A DNA stretch of 64,000 bases, taken from assembly GCF_040215725.1 (NCBI RefSeq), contig NZ_CP157968.1, positions 744,001 to 808,000 on the forward strand, written 5' to 3'. The position numbers and the translations under genes are program-made. Each line of letters opens with the position of its first letter. Position 1 is the first letter of the stretch. The notes below the pieces were generated by a model. The model made no database searches, was not told the origin of the DNA, and saw only the letters and a list, made by a program, of their open reading frames with translations. The stretch is from Rhizobium sp. ZPR4 (GTDB lineage Bacteria; Pseudomonadota; Alphaproteobacteria; Rhizobiales; Rhizobiaceae). Below, piece by piece: positions 8,347 to 17,386 of the stretch.

Positions 8347-9076
8347 AGAGAAAACTCCATTCATGTTGACGATTGGTCGGAAATTCTCGGACGCGTAATT
8401 AGAGCCGGGATGATCGGAGTGTAGGTTCCGATTTGGACTTTTTAAGCCAAACTTTTGTAGCGATATGGCATGGCGGTATATATTTACCGCATCAATGGTG
8501 ACTTGGTTTAAATCAGTGATCGGTTATAGATGGGTTGTACTGTATCGCGCTGCGTATAAAGGCACGGCTAGCAGCTCTGCCGCGTCATAGTCGACGATTT
8601 CTAAGGATGTTATAGGTATCGAACGGTAAGTTGTTCATTATCATTGGCTTCGATAGCCTGTGCTCGGTTTCCCTTCAGCTATATGCTATCCTAATTTCTT
8701 CATAGGATATATTGCGCTGCAGCAATATTTTGCGGTGCACATACTGCGATCGGATTTTTCAGGACTTTGTAATAAAAGTTGATTGAATTGGCGATGAAAC
8801 CACAGGGGCGTGGCTGACCGCGTGCCTCGCTATAATTGCATTATTTCATTACATCTCCATATAATTGCAAAGAGAAAGATGAACAAATTCAATTGTAATT
8901 ATAATCGAGGTGTAGTTTTAACAGGCCCGGCGTTAGGGTCGTCTCAAATCGCAACGGATCAACGTGACTTGGTTGAATCTCAATGAATCATAAAATATAT
9001 TTGAGTTTCGGGTCTGATAAGGGAGGAAAGACCTTGATCGTTTTTTATATGATGGCAGAGCGGGCGAGGTAAGATT
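8347..9076. promoter_or_regulatory. AT-rich divergent promoter region between exoY and exoX
   Basis: These 730 bases separate divergent exoY and exoX and hold no credible gene. The part from about 8430 to 8930 is much richer in A+T than the flanking genes. A 10-nt direct repeat TATAATTGCA occurs at 8831-8840 and 8860-8869, followed by more TAATTATAAT-type sequence near 8890. In S. meliloti the matching interval is the main regulatory region of the exo genes and is a target of the zinc-finger regulator MucR, which prefers AT-rich DNA. Binding here is an inference from position and composition. Confidence 0.6.
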
Positions 9077-9364
9077 ATGTATGCGCCCCGCGTTTTCATC
9101 AGCATGTTGGGCACGCTGATCGTATTTGCTATCGCAACATATTTCCTGACGAACTCGCTTTCGACCACGCTGATCGAAACGGTGATCTGTGCCGTCCTTC
9201 TGCAGGTCGGTTATTTCCTGGGCGTGCTCTACCTTGTGTGGAAAGAGCGCAAAGCGCACGAGGCCCTGTTGAACGAAGACAAGGTGCCAGTGGGCCAGGA
9301 GGAGGGCAAGGTCGCCGGTCTGTCCGCATCCAGTTTGAAGCGGTCCGAGCCGTTCAACCCTTGA
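9077..9364 (+). CDS. exoX: Exopolysaccharide production repressor ExoX
   Basis: A 95-residue inner-membrane protein with two hydrophobic segments (about residues 6-25 and 33-55), then a charged cytoplasmic tail. GAGG lies 7 nt before the ATG. ExoX-type proteins lower exopolysaccharide synthesis after transcription, by opposing ExoY in S. meliloti; PsiA of Rhizobium plays the analogous part. The small size, topology and position between exoY and exoU all agree. It is divergent from exoY, so the ratio of the two can be set by the shared 730-nt region. Confidence 0.85.
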   Translation: MYAPRVFISMLGTLIVFAIATYFLTNSLSTTLIETVICAVLLQVGYFLGVLYLVWKERKAHEALLNEDKVPVGQEEGKVAGLSASSLKRSEPFNP

Positions 9365-9453
9365 CAGGGTAGACAATCAGATCTTTTGACGACCCGGCGG
9401 TTGCCGGATCAGAGCCATGTCCTAAGTCTCCGCCTGAACCATTGGAGGCTGAC

Positions 9454-10464
9454 GTGACCGACCGTGCAGAAAAAAGTGTCTGCGTAATCATTGCCGCGAA
9501 GAATGCCAGTGACACCATCGGGCTGGCCGTTGCCTCGGCCCTTCGGGAGCCCGAAGTGGCTGAAGTCGTCGTCATCGACGACGGTTCGACGGATGGAACC
9601 GCCGCCGCCGCCGCCAAGGCCGATGACGGCAGCGGCAGGCTGACAATCCAGGAATTCGAGAAGAATCGCGGTCCCGCCGCAGCACGCAATCACGCGATCG
9701 AGATATCCAAGGCTCCGTTGATCGGCATTCTCGATGCCGACGATTTCTTCTTTCCGGGGCGTTTCGCTGCGCTGCTTGCCGCTGATGATTGGGATTTCGT
9801 TGCCGATAACATCGCCTTCGTCAGTGCCGACACCGTTCCTGAGGCGCATGCACGGCTCGATCATTTCGATGCAAAGCCGCGTTTTCTCGATCTTGCTGCT
9901 TTCGTCGAGGGCAATATTTCCAAGCGCGGCGTGCGCCGCGGTGAGATCGGCTTCCTGAAGCCCTTGATGCGGCGTTCATTTCTGGATGCGCATGGCCTGC
10001 GCTACAACGAGGCGCTGCGCCTCGGCGAAGATTACGATCTGTATGTGCGTGCGCTGGCCAAGCGCGCACGCTACAAGATCATCCACAGCTGCGGTTATGG
10101 CGCGGTCGTGCGCAGCGATTCCCTGAGCGGCCGGCACAAGACAGAGGATTTGCGCCGCCTCTATGAGGCTGACCGGACCATTCTTGCCAAGGGCGGGCTT
10201 TCTTCAGAAGATGCTGCGATCATCCGCCGTCATGAGCAGCATATCCGCGATCGCTACGAGCTGCGGCATTTCCTCGACATTAAGTCGCAGTCGGGACTCT
10301 TGTCTGCCGCGATTTATGCACTTTCGCATCCCTTCGCCATCCCGGCGATAGCCGGAGGCATTCTCACGGACAAGACAGAGCGCTTCCGTAAGCGGAGCGG
10401 CGCGCCCATTGCCCATGCCGGTGCAAACGGCCTGCGCTATCTTCTGCAGGCCGCTCCGAAATAG
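9454..10464 (+). CDS. exoU: Succinoglycan glucosyltransferase ExoU
   Basis: A 336-residue GT2 family glycosyltransferase with VCVIIAAKNASDTI at the N-terminus, EVVVIDDGSTDGT, the NRGPAAARNHAI block and the DxD-type site GILDADDFFFPGRF; an acceptor part follows with RLGEDYDLYVRALA. I put the start at GTG 9454 because GGAGG ends 5 nt before it; a TTG at 9442 would include the ribosome binding site in the gene. In S. meliloti ExoU adds the sixth sugar (glucose) of the octasaccharide. It lies 89 nt after exoX and is convergent with exoV, 12 nt away. Confidence 0.9.
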   Translation: MTDRAEKSVCVIIAAKNASDTIGLAVASALREPEVAEVVVIDDGSTDGTAAAAAKADDGSGRLTIQEFEKNRGPAAARNHAIEISKAPLIGILDADDFFFPGRFAALLAADDWDFVADNIAFVSADTVPEAHARLDHFDAKPRFLDLAAFVEGNISKRGVRRGEIGFLKPLMRRSFLDAHGLRYNEALRLGEDYDLYVRALAKRARYKIIHSCGYGAVVRSDSLSGRHKTEDLRRLYEADRTILAKGGLSSEDAAIIRRHEQHIRDRYELRHFLDIKSQSGLLSAAIYALSHPFAIPAIAGGILTDKTERFRKRSGAPIAHAGANGLRYLLQAAPK

Positions 10465-10476
10465 CGGTATCGCGGC

Positions 10477-11421
10477 TTATAGATAGTCGCGGCGTACACC
10501 TTCGATCACATTGAGGAGGCGCTCCTTGCAGGCTGCCAGCGCGCTGTCCTTGCTCAGCTGCGGCCTTGCCTTGCTTGCCTGCCAAAGAGCCAGGGCGGAA
10601 GGCATGGCAAGCGCCTGCTTCGCCATGACGCGCAGCGTGGTCTGTTCTGGATCGGCAAGCATCACGTTTTCCCCGTAGCGCTGCTTTCCAAGCTCGGCTG
10701 CTGCCAGCGTGCTGCGCTCAAAGCCAACGCCCCAGAATTTCGCACCCTTGGCGATCGCCTCGGCGCGGGTTGAAACGGGAATGTGCTTCGGCTGATAGGT
10801 GACGCCGAGCGAGCGAGCCCAGTCGTTCCATTTGAAGCTGTTGATGGAGCGTGAGGAGCTGACTGCAATCCACGGAACGCGGAAAGCATCGGCAAGGATG
10901 GCGCCGTGCATGGATTCCGCAACGATCAGTTCGGAGGCGGCAATTTCGCGGATCACGGCCTTCGCCTCGCCGCGGGGGTCGAGATAGGAAAGGCCGACGG
11001 TCTTGCAGATTTCAGGCCAGAGGCCAGCGGCAGCCGATTCCCAATGCGGAATGAAGGTGCGCTTGCCATTTTTCGAAATGTTCTGGAATTCCGGCATTTC
11101 CGTCACCAGGACGGCGGGATCGACGATGCCCATTTCGGCGCGCAAGCCAGCCTTTTCCGCCGTCAGCGGGCCACGCACGCTGCGGACATCCCATTGCGAA
11201 GTGTCGCGCATATCGGGAAGGGAACCATAACCGAAGCCGCTGCCGATGACGAGCTTGCGTCCGTCGTGAGGCAGGATCTCTGTGTTCAGGACGGTTCCGA
11301 CGCCGACCAGCAGTGTTTCCGCGTGAACATCGCGAAGGCCGGGGAGTAGGAAATCCCAGAGCCAGAGATTGAGATCATCACCGAAATTGCCATGGGTGGA
11401 TTCCCAGTGGAACGGCTTCAT
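10477..11421 (-). CDS. exoV: Succinoglycan pyruvyltransferase ExoV
   Basis: A 314-residue polysaccharide pyruvyl transferase family protein that ketal-links pyruvate to the terminal glucose of the repeat unit. Recognisable parts are WESTHGNFGDDLNLWLWD at residues 5-22, LVGVGTVLN, VIGSGFGYG and the late motif SELIVAESMHGAILADAFRVPW, where the MHGA block is the family signature. AAGGAG lies 7 nt before the ATG at 11421; the longer frame to 11577 has no such site. It is the second gene of an exoW-exoV unit (gap 86 nt). Confidence 0.93.
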   Translation of the reverse strand: MKPFHWESTHGNFGDDLNLWLWDFLLPGLRDVHAETLLVGVGTVLNTEILPHDGRKLVIGSGFGYGSLPDMRDTSQWDVRSVRGPLTAEKAGLRAEMGIVDPAVLVTEMPEFQNISKNGKRTFIPHWESAAAGLWPEICKTVGLSYLDPRGEAKAVIREIAASELIVAESMHGAILADAFRVPWIAVSSSRSINSFKWNDWARSLGVTYQPKHIPVSTRAEAIAKGAKFWGVGFERSTLAAAELGKQRYGENVMLADPEQTTLRVMAKQALAMPSALALWQASKARPQLSKDSALAACKERLLNVIEGVRRDYL

Positions 11422-11507
11422 ACAGGACTCCTTGCTGATCCAAACGATAGCGGGGCATGCCGTGGCTCTTCGATGCGGCATGCGCAGCTCATGCTGCGCT
11501 GCAAAAT

Positions 11508-12467
11508 CTAGGGCGCGAGCTTGCCGACGGCAAGCTGCATGACGCTTTGTAAAATCGCCGGGTCGCGGAAGGCCCATTTTGCCAGCAATCCAAATTGCGG
11601 CATACGCCGCTGTCGCATCTGTCGCGCCTGGCTCCAGAGCGCCTGCCGCCGGGCGCGGTTTTTATAGAGACGGATGGACTCGACATCCTGCGGCCGACGC
11701 GAAAATCTTTGCTCCAGTGTATTGAGCGCCGTCCATGTATTGAATTGCTGACGCAGGAATTGCGGGGAGTCATTGTCGATGCTGTGGAAGATGTTCACGC
11801 CTTCGCCGCGCAGTGCACCGGCGTTTTCGCACAGCAATACCCGCTTGGCTGCGAGAATGCAGTCGCAGAAGAACAAGACATCCTCCGCCGCCAGCCGCAA
11901 TGACGGCTCGAAACGGATCTTTTCGAACAGCGGCCGCCCGATCACCATGCAGGACATGTGCAAAAAGCTCCAATCCTGCAGCATGACGCTGGCGATGTTC
12001 GGGATTTCGACGACGGCGGGCCTGTCCGACAATCGTATCGTATCGGCCGATTTCCCAAGCTCGGCGATGCTGAAGTGATAATAGAACTCCTTGCCGCCAT
12101 CGATGGAGTCCCAGTAGCAATCGGCATTGTAATGGGTCAGCGTTCCGAAGGCATTGCTGAGATGCTCCGGTGCCCATTCGTCATCGGAATCCAGGAAGGC
12201 CACGAACCGGCTCTCGGCCGGCACGCTATTAAGGCCGGTATTGCGAGCCCCGCCCGGACCCGCATTGGCCTGACGGATCACACGGATGCGCTTTCTTTCT
12301 TCGCTGCTCAGCGACTGCAGCTCGCCTTCTGCCGGAAGTGGGGATTCATCATCGACGATGAGGATATCGAAATCCTGAAATGTCTGCCGGGATATCGAGT
12401 TCAACGCGCGCTGCAGAACGCCGGTTTGCTTCTGATAGAACGGAATAACAATCGTGATAGACGCCAT
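11508..12467 (-). CDS. exoW: Succinoglycan glucosyltransferase ExoW
   Basis: A 319-residue GT2 glycosyltransferase, matching my recollection of the S. meliloti ExoW length. It has SITIVIPFYQKQTGVLQRAL, FDILIVDDESP, ANAGPGGARNTGL and FLDSDDEW in the nucleotide-sugar domain, then an acceptor region with RLAAEDVLFFCDCILA. I start it at 12467 (MASITIV); 27 nt further upstream another ATG only adds a polar leader. ExoW adds the seventh sugar. The gene faces away from exoH across a 647-nt gap in which exoT and exoI would be expected. Confidence 0.9.
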   Translation of the reverse strand: MASITIVIPFYQKQTGVLQRALNSISRQTFQDFDILIVDDESPLPAEGELQSLSSEERKRIRVIRQANAGPGGARNTGLNSVPAESRFVAFLDSDDEWAPEHLSNAFGTLTHYNADCYWDSIDGGKEFYYHFSIAELGKSADTIRLSDRPAVVEIPNIASVMLQDWSFLHMSCMVIGRPLFEKIRFEPSLRLAAEDVLFFCDCILAAKRVLLCENAGALRGEGVNIFHSIDNDSPQFLRQQFNTWTALNTLEQRFSRRPQDVESIRLYKNRARRQALWSQARQMRQRRMPQFGLLAKWAFRDPAILQSVMQLAVGKLAP

Positions 12468-13114
12468 TTTCCCGCCTTTACGGTTTTGATTCAAGGGCTT
12501 GCGGTCTCATCCCCCGAGGGCATGATCATTGGCTTTCCAACGGCATCCGCGCCAATTTCCCGGCCGATTGACCCATAACGGAGGTCGTTGTGACGCCAAC
12601 AGGTAGCGTCCAATCGGTGTCGAGCAATGTTGAGAAACGAGATTTTCTCAAACTTTATCCGCGCGTGGCAGCATTCAGACCGTCCGGCCGACGGATCATT
12701 GTGATACATTGCGCATCATGATCGCGCGTTATTGCACTCATGAGGGGAGCGATGTGAATTGCTTTTCTTATAAGGATTGAAATGCTGTCGCATTTTGGTC
12801 ATGGTTCGCCCACTAAACTCTGCTGCGCTGCAAAAAATCTTCACCTTCCAGTAAAAAAACAGGGTGGGTCGGACCCCTTCGCCGGAAACCGGCATCGAAA
12901 CATCGAGCGGGCGTCTAAGTGCCTTCTGCAGCAGAGCTTTTCTCCGATTCAAATCGATTATTCCACGCTTAAACGCGTACAAATCGGCGTTTTTTGCACT
13001 GATCCGCATATGATTTTTTGCTCAATTTTGCTGCGGTGCCATATTCCCTTTCCGAAGAGCGCCCTAGGTTACCTCTGCGAGCTCTGCTCTGTTTGAAATG
13101 GCTGCGAGGGGGGG
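12468..13114. promoter_or_regulatory. Divergent exoW/exoH intergenic region, no gene
   Basis: These 647 bases separate divergent exoW and exoH. The short frames inside do not resemble known proteins, and I can see no remnant of exoT (Wzx-like flippase) or exoI (nuclease-like), the two genes found at this point in S. meliloti. The region should hold the promoters of both transcription units. Several AT-rich patches occur near 12760-12850 and 12950-13040, but I cannot define a promoter with confidence. Confidence 0.5.
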
Positions 13115-14269
13115 ATGCAGCCCGAAGAAGGGGTGACAGACATCGTGAATGTGACTGCCAACGTGTCTTCGCGGATAAACCTCATGCGTATCGTGCTCAT
13201 CTCGGGCATAATCTTTGTCCACATACCGTTCGATCCGCATACCAGCCCGTTCAACGGTGCCTATGGTTTTTTCGATTGGCTGCGCGTGTTCCTGCGTGAC
13301 AGTTTGTTCCGTGTCGGTGTTCCCTGCCTGAGCGTGATCTCCGGTTACTTGCTGTTTCGTAATGGAAAGGCACCGCAGAGCTATACAAAGACCATTGGCC
13401 GGAAGACAAAGACAGTTATTCTGCCGTTCCTGTTGTGGAATAGCACTTTCTTCCTATTCGTATTGCTTCTTCAGTACTACGGTATAGGCGATGGGTATCT
13501 GCCGGATCTGTCGGAAGCCAATCCGCATACGATATCAAATCTCTTGCTGGCTATCGACGGTGAACCGATAAATCTGCCGCTCTATTTTTTGCGCGATCTT
13601 TTTGTTTGCATTTTGCTGTCGCCGGTACTGGCTTTTCTTATCCGTCGTGCTCCGTTACCGACATTGGTCTTTCTGCTTCTGCTTGCAGCCTGGCCCATAT
13701 CTATCGGGATAGTGTTGCGGAACTCGATCCTCTTCAGCTTCAGCTTCGGAATTTACCTGAGCCTCCATCGTATCGATGTGACGCTCATAGATCGCTATGC
13801 CGCCCTGATAGCACCTGCCTTCATTGCGCTTGCAGCGCTTCTGGCAACGGCTGCCTACATGACAGGGCCCGGATTGCCGTTGTGGCTTGAGGTTTGTCGC
13901 AATCTGATGGTGCTGGTGGGTATTCCCGGCTTCTGGGCGCTATCGGCAATCTTCATCCGCAGCCGGATCGGGCAGGGCCTGGCAGGAACCGGCAGCCTCA
14001 GCTTCTGGATTTTTTGCGCCCATTATCCGCTGCTCTTCTGTCTCTGGGTTCTTTGGAACCGCGGTGGCAGCGAGCTCTATCCGATTTTCTATCTTCTGGC
14101 GGCCGCACTTGCCTTGCTGTTGCTGCCCTTGACCAATGGCATGGCGCGCTACGCCCTGCCAAGCTTCCACAACCTGCTGACCGGCAGCCGGGCACGCCCG
14201 CAAAGCGAAATCCGCGCCGCCCAGAACCGCGCTGCCGAAGATCGGCAAGTGCGTTCGAAGCAAAGGTGA
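13115..14269 (+). CDS. exoH: Succinoglycan succinyltransferase ExoH (acyltransferase 3 family)
   Basis: A 384-residue membrane protein of the acyltransferase-3 family with about ten helices. The N-terminal part RINLMRIVLISGIIFVHIPF holds the family R and H. VGVPCLSVISGYLLF and FWIFCAHYPLLF follow, and the C-terminal 35 residues are polar and basic. In S. meliloti ExoH adds succinate to the repeat unit, a modification needed for symbiosis and for cleavage by ExoK. The start is uncertain: GTG codons at 13133 and 13145 are alternatives. The stop lies 4 nt before exoK, as expected for the exoH-exoK-exoL unit. Confidence 0.9.
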   Translation: MQPEEGVTDIVNVTANVSSRINLMRIVLISGIIFVHIPFDPHTSPFNGAYGFFDWLRVFLRDSLFRVGVPCLSVISGYLLFRNGKAPQSYTKTIGRKTKTVILPFLLWNSTFFLFVLLLQYYGIGDGYLPDLSEANPHTISNLLLAIDGEPINLPLYFLRDLFVCILLSPVLAFLIRRAPLPTLVFLLLLAAWPISIGIVLRNSILFSFSFGIYLSLHRIDVTLIDRYAALIAPAFIALAALLATAAYMTGPGLPLWLEVCRNLMVLVGIPGFWALSAIFIRSRIGQGLAGTGSLSFWIFCAHYPLLFCLWVLWNRGGSELYPIFYLLAAALALLLLPLTNGMARYALPSFHNLLTGSRARPQSEIRAAQNRAAEDRQVRSKQR

Positions 14270-14273
14270 TGCC

Positions 14274-15077
14274 ATGACGACATCGAAAAGCTACGTGCAA
14301 AGACTTGGTCTTGTCTCAATCGCTCTCATGAGTGCGTGCTGCCTGCCGCAGGCCGTGTCCGCTCAGGATGATCAGGCGAGCGGCCGGTCATTCGTCGACA
14401 ATTTCGAGCATCTGGATACCAGCCGCTGGTATATCTCCGATGGCTGGAACAATGGAGCGTATCAGAATTGCACCTGGTCGAGAAAACAGGTGAGCGTCAA
14501 GGACGGAGCGCTGCAACTGCAGTTCACCCAGTCCAAGACCGGCGATCGCAATTATGCTTGCGGCGAAATCCAGACGATGAAACGTTACGGCTATGGCACC
14601 TACGAGGCGCGTTACCGCACAGCCAAGGGGCCTGGTCTCAACTCTGCCTTCTTCACTTATATCGGCCCGACCGACAAGAAGCCGCATGACGAAATCGATT
14701 TCGAAGTGCTCGGCAAGAATCCCGGCCAGGTTCAGGTCAACCAATATATTTCGGCCAAGGGCGGCAACGAAAAGCTGGTACCGGTTTCCGGTGGTGCCGA
14801 CCAGGGCTTCAACGATTATGCCTTCGTCTGGGAGAAGGATCGTCTGCGCTATTACGTGAACGGCAAGCTCGTTCAGGAAGTCACCGATCCTTCGAAGATA
14901 CCGACGAATGCCCAGAAGATCTTCTTCAGCCTCTGGGGCACCGATACGCTCAGTGGTTGGATGGGCAAATTCGCCTACGGCGGCGAGCCGGCAACCATGG
15001 AGATCAAGCGCGTCGCCTTCACTGCGCCGGGAGAGAAGTGCCTGTTCCCGGAATCGATCACCTGCAAGCTCGATTAA
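14274..15077 (+). CDS. exoK: Endo-beta-1,3-1,4-glycanase ExoK (GH16)
   Basis: A 267-residue secreted glycoside hydrolase family 16 enzyme. Residues 1-30 form a signal peptide ending in VSA. The catalytic core is HDEIDFEVLG near residues 139-148, with nucleophile and acid/base glutamates in the ExDxE pattern, supported by RYGYGTYEARYRTAKGPGLN and aromatic substrate-binding residues such as YVFVWEKD-like FVWEKDRLRYYVNG. ExoK trims nascent succinoglycan outside the cell to lower molecular weight. AAAGGTGA lies just before the ATG. Confidence 0.95.
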   Translation: MTTSKSYVQRLGLVSIALMSACCLPQAVSAQDDQASGRSFVDNFEHLDTSRWYISDGWNNGAYQNCTWSRKQVSVKDGALQLQFTQSKTGDRNYACGEIQTMKRYGYGTYEARYRTAKGPGLNSAFFTYIGPTDKKPHDEIDFEVLGKNPGQVQVNQYISAKGGNEKLVPVSGGADQGFNDYAFVWEKDRLRYYVNGKLVQEVTDPSKIPTNAQKIFFSLWGTDTLSGWMGKFAYGGEPATMEIKRVAFTAPGEKCLFPESITCKLD

Positions 15078-15110
15078 ACACGGCCGGCTGCGTGGCATCC
15101 CTCGCGGCCG

Positions 15111-15164
15111 GTTGCAATGCACCATGCAACACCAACCACACGAGGTGCCCGGTCCTGACCGGGC
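15111..15164 (+). promoter_or_regulatory. Inverted repeats in the exoK-exoL spacer
   Basis: The 105-nt spacer contains two clear inverted repeats: GTTGCA/TGCAAC at 15111-15130, and GCCCGGTC/GACCGGGC at 15147-15164, which can form a 7-8 bp hairpin ending 18 nt before the exoL start. No T tract follows, so this is not a standard terminator. It may attenuate, process or gate translation of exoL. Confidence 0.45.
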
Positions 15165-15182
15165 GCAAAAGCGGAAATTTTG

Positions 15183-16391
15183 ATGCTGCATATACTGTAC
15201 TTCGTTCATGATCTTGCCGACCCGGCCGTGCGCAGGCGGGTGCTGATGCTGCAGGCCGGCGGGGCACTCGTGACGCTCGCGGGTTTCCGGCGCGATGACA
15301 ATGCGCTGGCTGCCATCCATGGTGTCGAGCCGATCGAGCTCGGCAAGACGCAGGATGCCCAATTTGCGCAGCGTATCGCGGCGGTGGCCAGATCGGCGGC
15401 GAAACTGCGTGGTGCGCTGCGCTCGGTCGCAAGGCCGGACCTCATCATCGGCCGCAATCTCGAAATGCTGGCACTGGCCAATCGCGCCAAGTCCGTTTTC
15501 GGCGGCGATATGCCGATCGTCTATGAGTGCCTCGATATCCATCGGCTGTTGCTGCGCGACGATGTGGTGGGCAGTGCGCTTCGCAGTGCGGAGCGTCATT
15601 TCGGCTCGCAAGCGTCATTGCTGGTGACCAGTTCGCCAGCCTTCATCGAACGTTATTTCCGCCCGCGCTCCGGGCTCAATGTGCCGGTCATGCTGCTCGA
15701 AAACAAGGTGCTGGCGCTTGAGCCTGCGGCGCGCACCTTCGCATCGGCCGCAAGGCCGCCGGCTGCGGGCAAGCCATGGAAGATAGGCTGGTTCGGCGCC
15801 CTTCGCTGCCGCAAGTCGTTGGCGTTGCTCGATCAATTCTCTCGCCGGATGGATGGTCGTTTCGAGATCGTCCTGCGGGGCCGACCGGCTTATTCCGAGT
15901 TCGACGATTTCGATCGCACCGTCCGCGATGCACCCTTCATGCATTTTGCCGGCGCCTACAAGAACCCTGAGGATCTCTCGGCGATCTATGGCGAAGTCCA
16001 GTTTTCCTGGGCCATCGACTTCTTCGAAGAAGGCCTGAACTCCAGCTGGCTGCTGCCGAACCGCCTTTATGAAGGCGGCCTTTACGGCACCGTGCCGATC
16101 GCGATCAAGGGTACCGAGACAGCGAGATTCCTCACGAGCCGAAGGATCGGGCTTACGCTCGACGAGGCTGATGCCGAGCATCTCGCGGCGCTTTTGGGTG
16201 AGATGGACACGAAGCGCTACCTCGCCGCTTTCGAGGCCGTGGCATCCCAGGATCACAAGCAATGGATGATGGATCGCACCGACTGTCAGGGACTGGTGCA
16301 GCGGCTGGCCTCGCTGACGCGCGCCAATGAGCAGATTGCCGAAATACAGGCCCTCCCACAACTGCATCGCAATAGAGGTGGATTGCAATGA
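15183..16391 (+). CDS. exoL: Succinoglycan glucosyltransferase ExoL
   Basis: A 402-residue cytoplasmic glycosyltransferase beginning MLHILYFVHDLADPAVRRRV. It has a GT-B-like layout, with an N-terminal half holding PDLIIGRNLEMLAL and PIVYECLDIHRL, and a C-terminal half with KPWKIGWFGALRCRKSLALL and PNRLYEGGLYGTVPIA. ExoL adds the third sugar of the S. meliloti octasaccharide. I choose ATG 15183 over the TTG immediately before it; the ribosome binding site is weak (GCGGAAA). Its stop overlaps the exoA start by 4 nt (ATGA). Confidence 0.92.
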   Translation: MLHILYFVHDLADPAVRRRVLMLQAGGALVTLAGFRRDDNALAAIHGVEPIELGKTQDAQFAQRIAAVARSAAKLRGALRSVARPDLIIGRNLEMLALANRAKSVFGGDMPIVYECLDIHRLLLRDDVVGSALRSAERHFGSQASLLVTSSPAFIERYFRPRSGLNVPVMLLENKVLALEPAARTFASAARPPAAGKPWKIGWFGALRCRKSLALLDQFSRRMDGRFEIVLRGRPAYSEFDDFDRTVRDAPFMHFAGAYKNPEDLSAIYGEVQFSWAIDFFEEGLNSSWLLPNRLYEGGLYGTVPIAIKGTETARFLTSRRIGLTLDEADAEHLAALLGEMDTKRYLAAFEAVASQDHKQWMMDRTDCQGLVQRLASLTRANEQIAEIQALPQLHRNRGGLQ

Positions 16392-17386
16392 CGACCGAAA
16401 GTTCAGGGGATATGCGTTGCATAATCGTTATTCCTTGCCTCAACGAGGAAAAGCATATCGAGCCGCTGATCGAAAAGCTCGGGCAGGCTCTGGACGAACT
16501 CGACGCCAGGATCGTGGTGGCTGATGGCGGCAGCACCGATCGCACGCGCGAGATCGTTCGGGATATAGCGCTGACAGATCCGCGCGTTCTATTGCTCGAT
16601 AATCCGAAACGACTGCAGAGCGCGGCGATCAATCTCGCCATCGAGACGTTCGGCGACGATCATGAGTATTTCATCCGTATCGACGCCCATGGGGACTACC
16701 CGGACGATTACTGCCAGACGCTGGTGCAAGAGGCTGGCGCGACGGGCGCGGATTCCATCGTCGTTGCCATGCGCACCATGGGCTTCAGCGCCTTCCAGAA
16801 GGCAACGGCCGTCGCCCAGAACTCCAAGCTCGGCAATGGCGGCTCCAAGCATCGCGAGGGTGCCAAGGGTCACTGGGCCGAACACGGGCACCATGCGCTG
16901 ATGCGCGTTGCCGCCTTCCGCGCCGTCGGCGGTTATGACGAAACCTTCAGCCATAACGAGGATGCCGAGCTGGATTATCGGCTGAACAAGGCGGGGTATC
17001 GGATCTGGCTGACCGACAAGACGGCCATGACCTACTATCCGCGTTCCAGCGTGCCGACGCTCTTCAAGCAGTATCTCGGCTATGGCCGCGGCCGCGCGCG
17101 TAATATTCTCAAGCATCGCAGCATGCCGAGCGTGCGCCAGATGCTGCCGCTTGCGGTCGTGCCGATTTTCATTGGTGCCTTCCTGGCCGTCCTCAACTGG
17201 ATTGCTGTTATTCCGGTTGGTCTATGGGCCGTGGCCTGCATTGCCTATGGCTTCTGGATCGCTCTCGGCCAGAAGAACCCTTACGGCCCGCTGGCTGCAA
17301 TTTCCGCCATGGTCATGCATTTCGCCTGGTCCATGGGCTTCTGGATGGAAGTCTTCAGCTTCCGCAATCGCAGGATCGCGTCATGA
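16388..17386 (+). CDS. exoA: Succinoglycan glucosyltransferase ExoA
   Basis: A 332-residue GT2 enzyme with a C-terminal membrane part. CIIVIPCLNEEKHIEPLI, RIVVADGGSTDRT and YFIRIDAHGDYP mark the sugar-nucleotide domain, and GGYDETFSHNEDAELDYRL marks the acceptor/ED site. Two to three hydrophobic segments near residues 250-320 anchor it. ExoA adds the first glucose (beta-1,3) to the lipid-linked galactose made by ExoY. It overlaps exoL and exoM by 4 nt each, showing a tightly coupled operon. Confidence 0.94.
   Translation: MTTESSGDMRCIIVIPCLNEEKHIEPLIEKLGQALDELDARIVVADGGSTDRTREIVRDIALTDPRVLLLDNPKRLQSAAINLAIETFGDDHEYFIRIDAHGDYPDDYCQTLVQEAGATGADSIVVAMRTMGFSAFQKATAVAQNSKLGNGGSKHREGAKGHWAEHGHHALMRVAAFRAVGGYDETFSHNEDAELDYRLNKAGYRIWLTDKTAMTYYPRSSVPTLFKQYLGYGRGRARNILKHRSMPSVRQMLPLAVVPIFIGAFLAVLNWIAVIPVGLWAVACIAYGFWIALGQKNPYGPLAAISAMVMHFAWSMGFWMEVFSFRNRRIAS

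Noticed and set aside
14388..15611. 407-codon minus-strand frame across exoK and exoL
   Set aside because: It covers two well-recognised genes on the other strand and has no recognisable motif.
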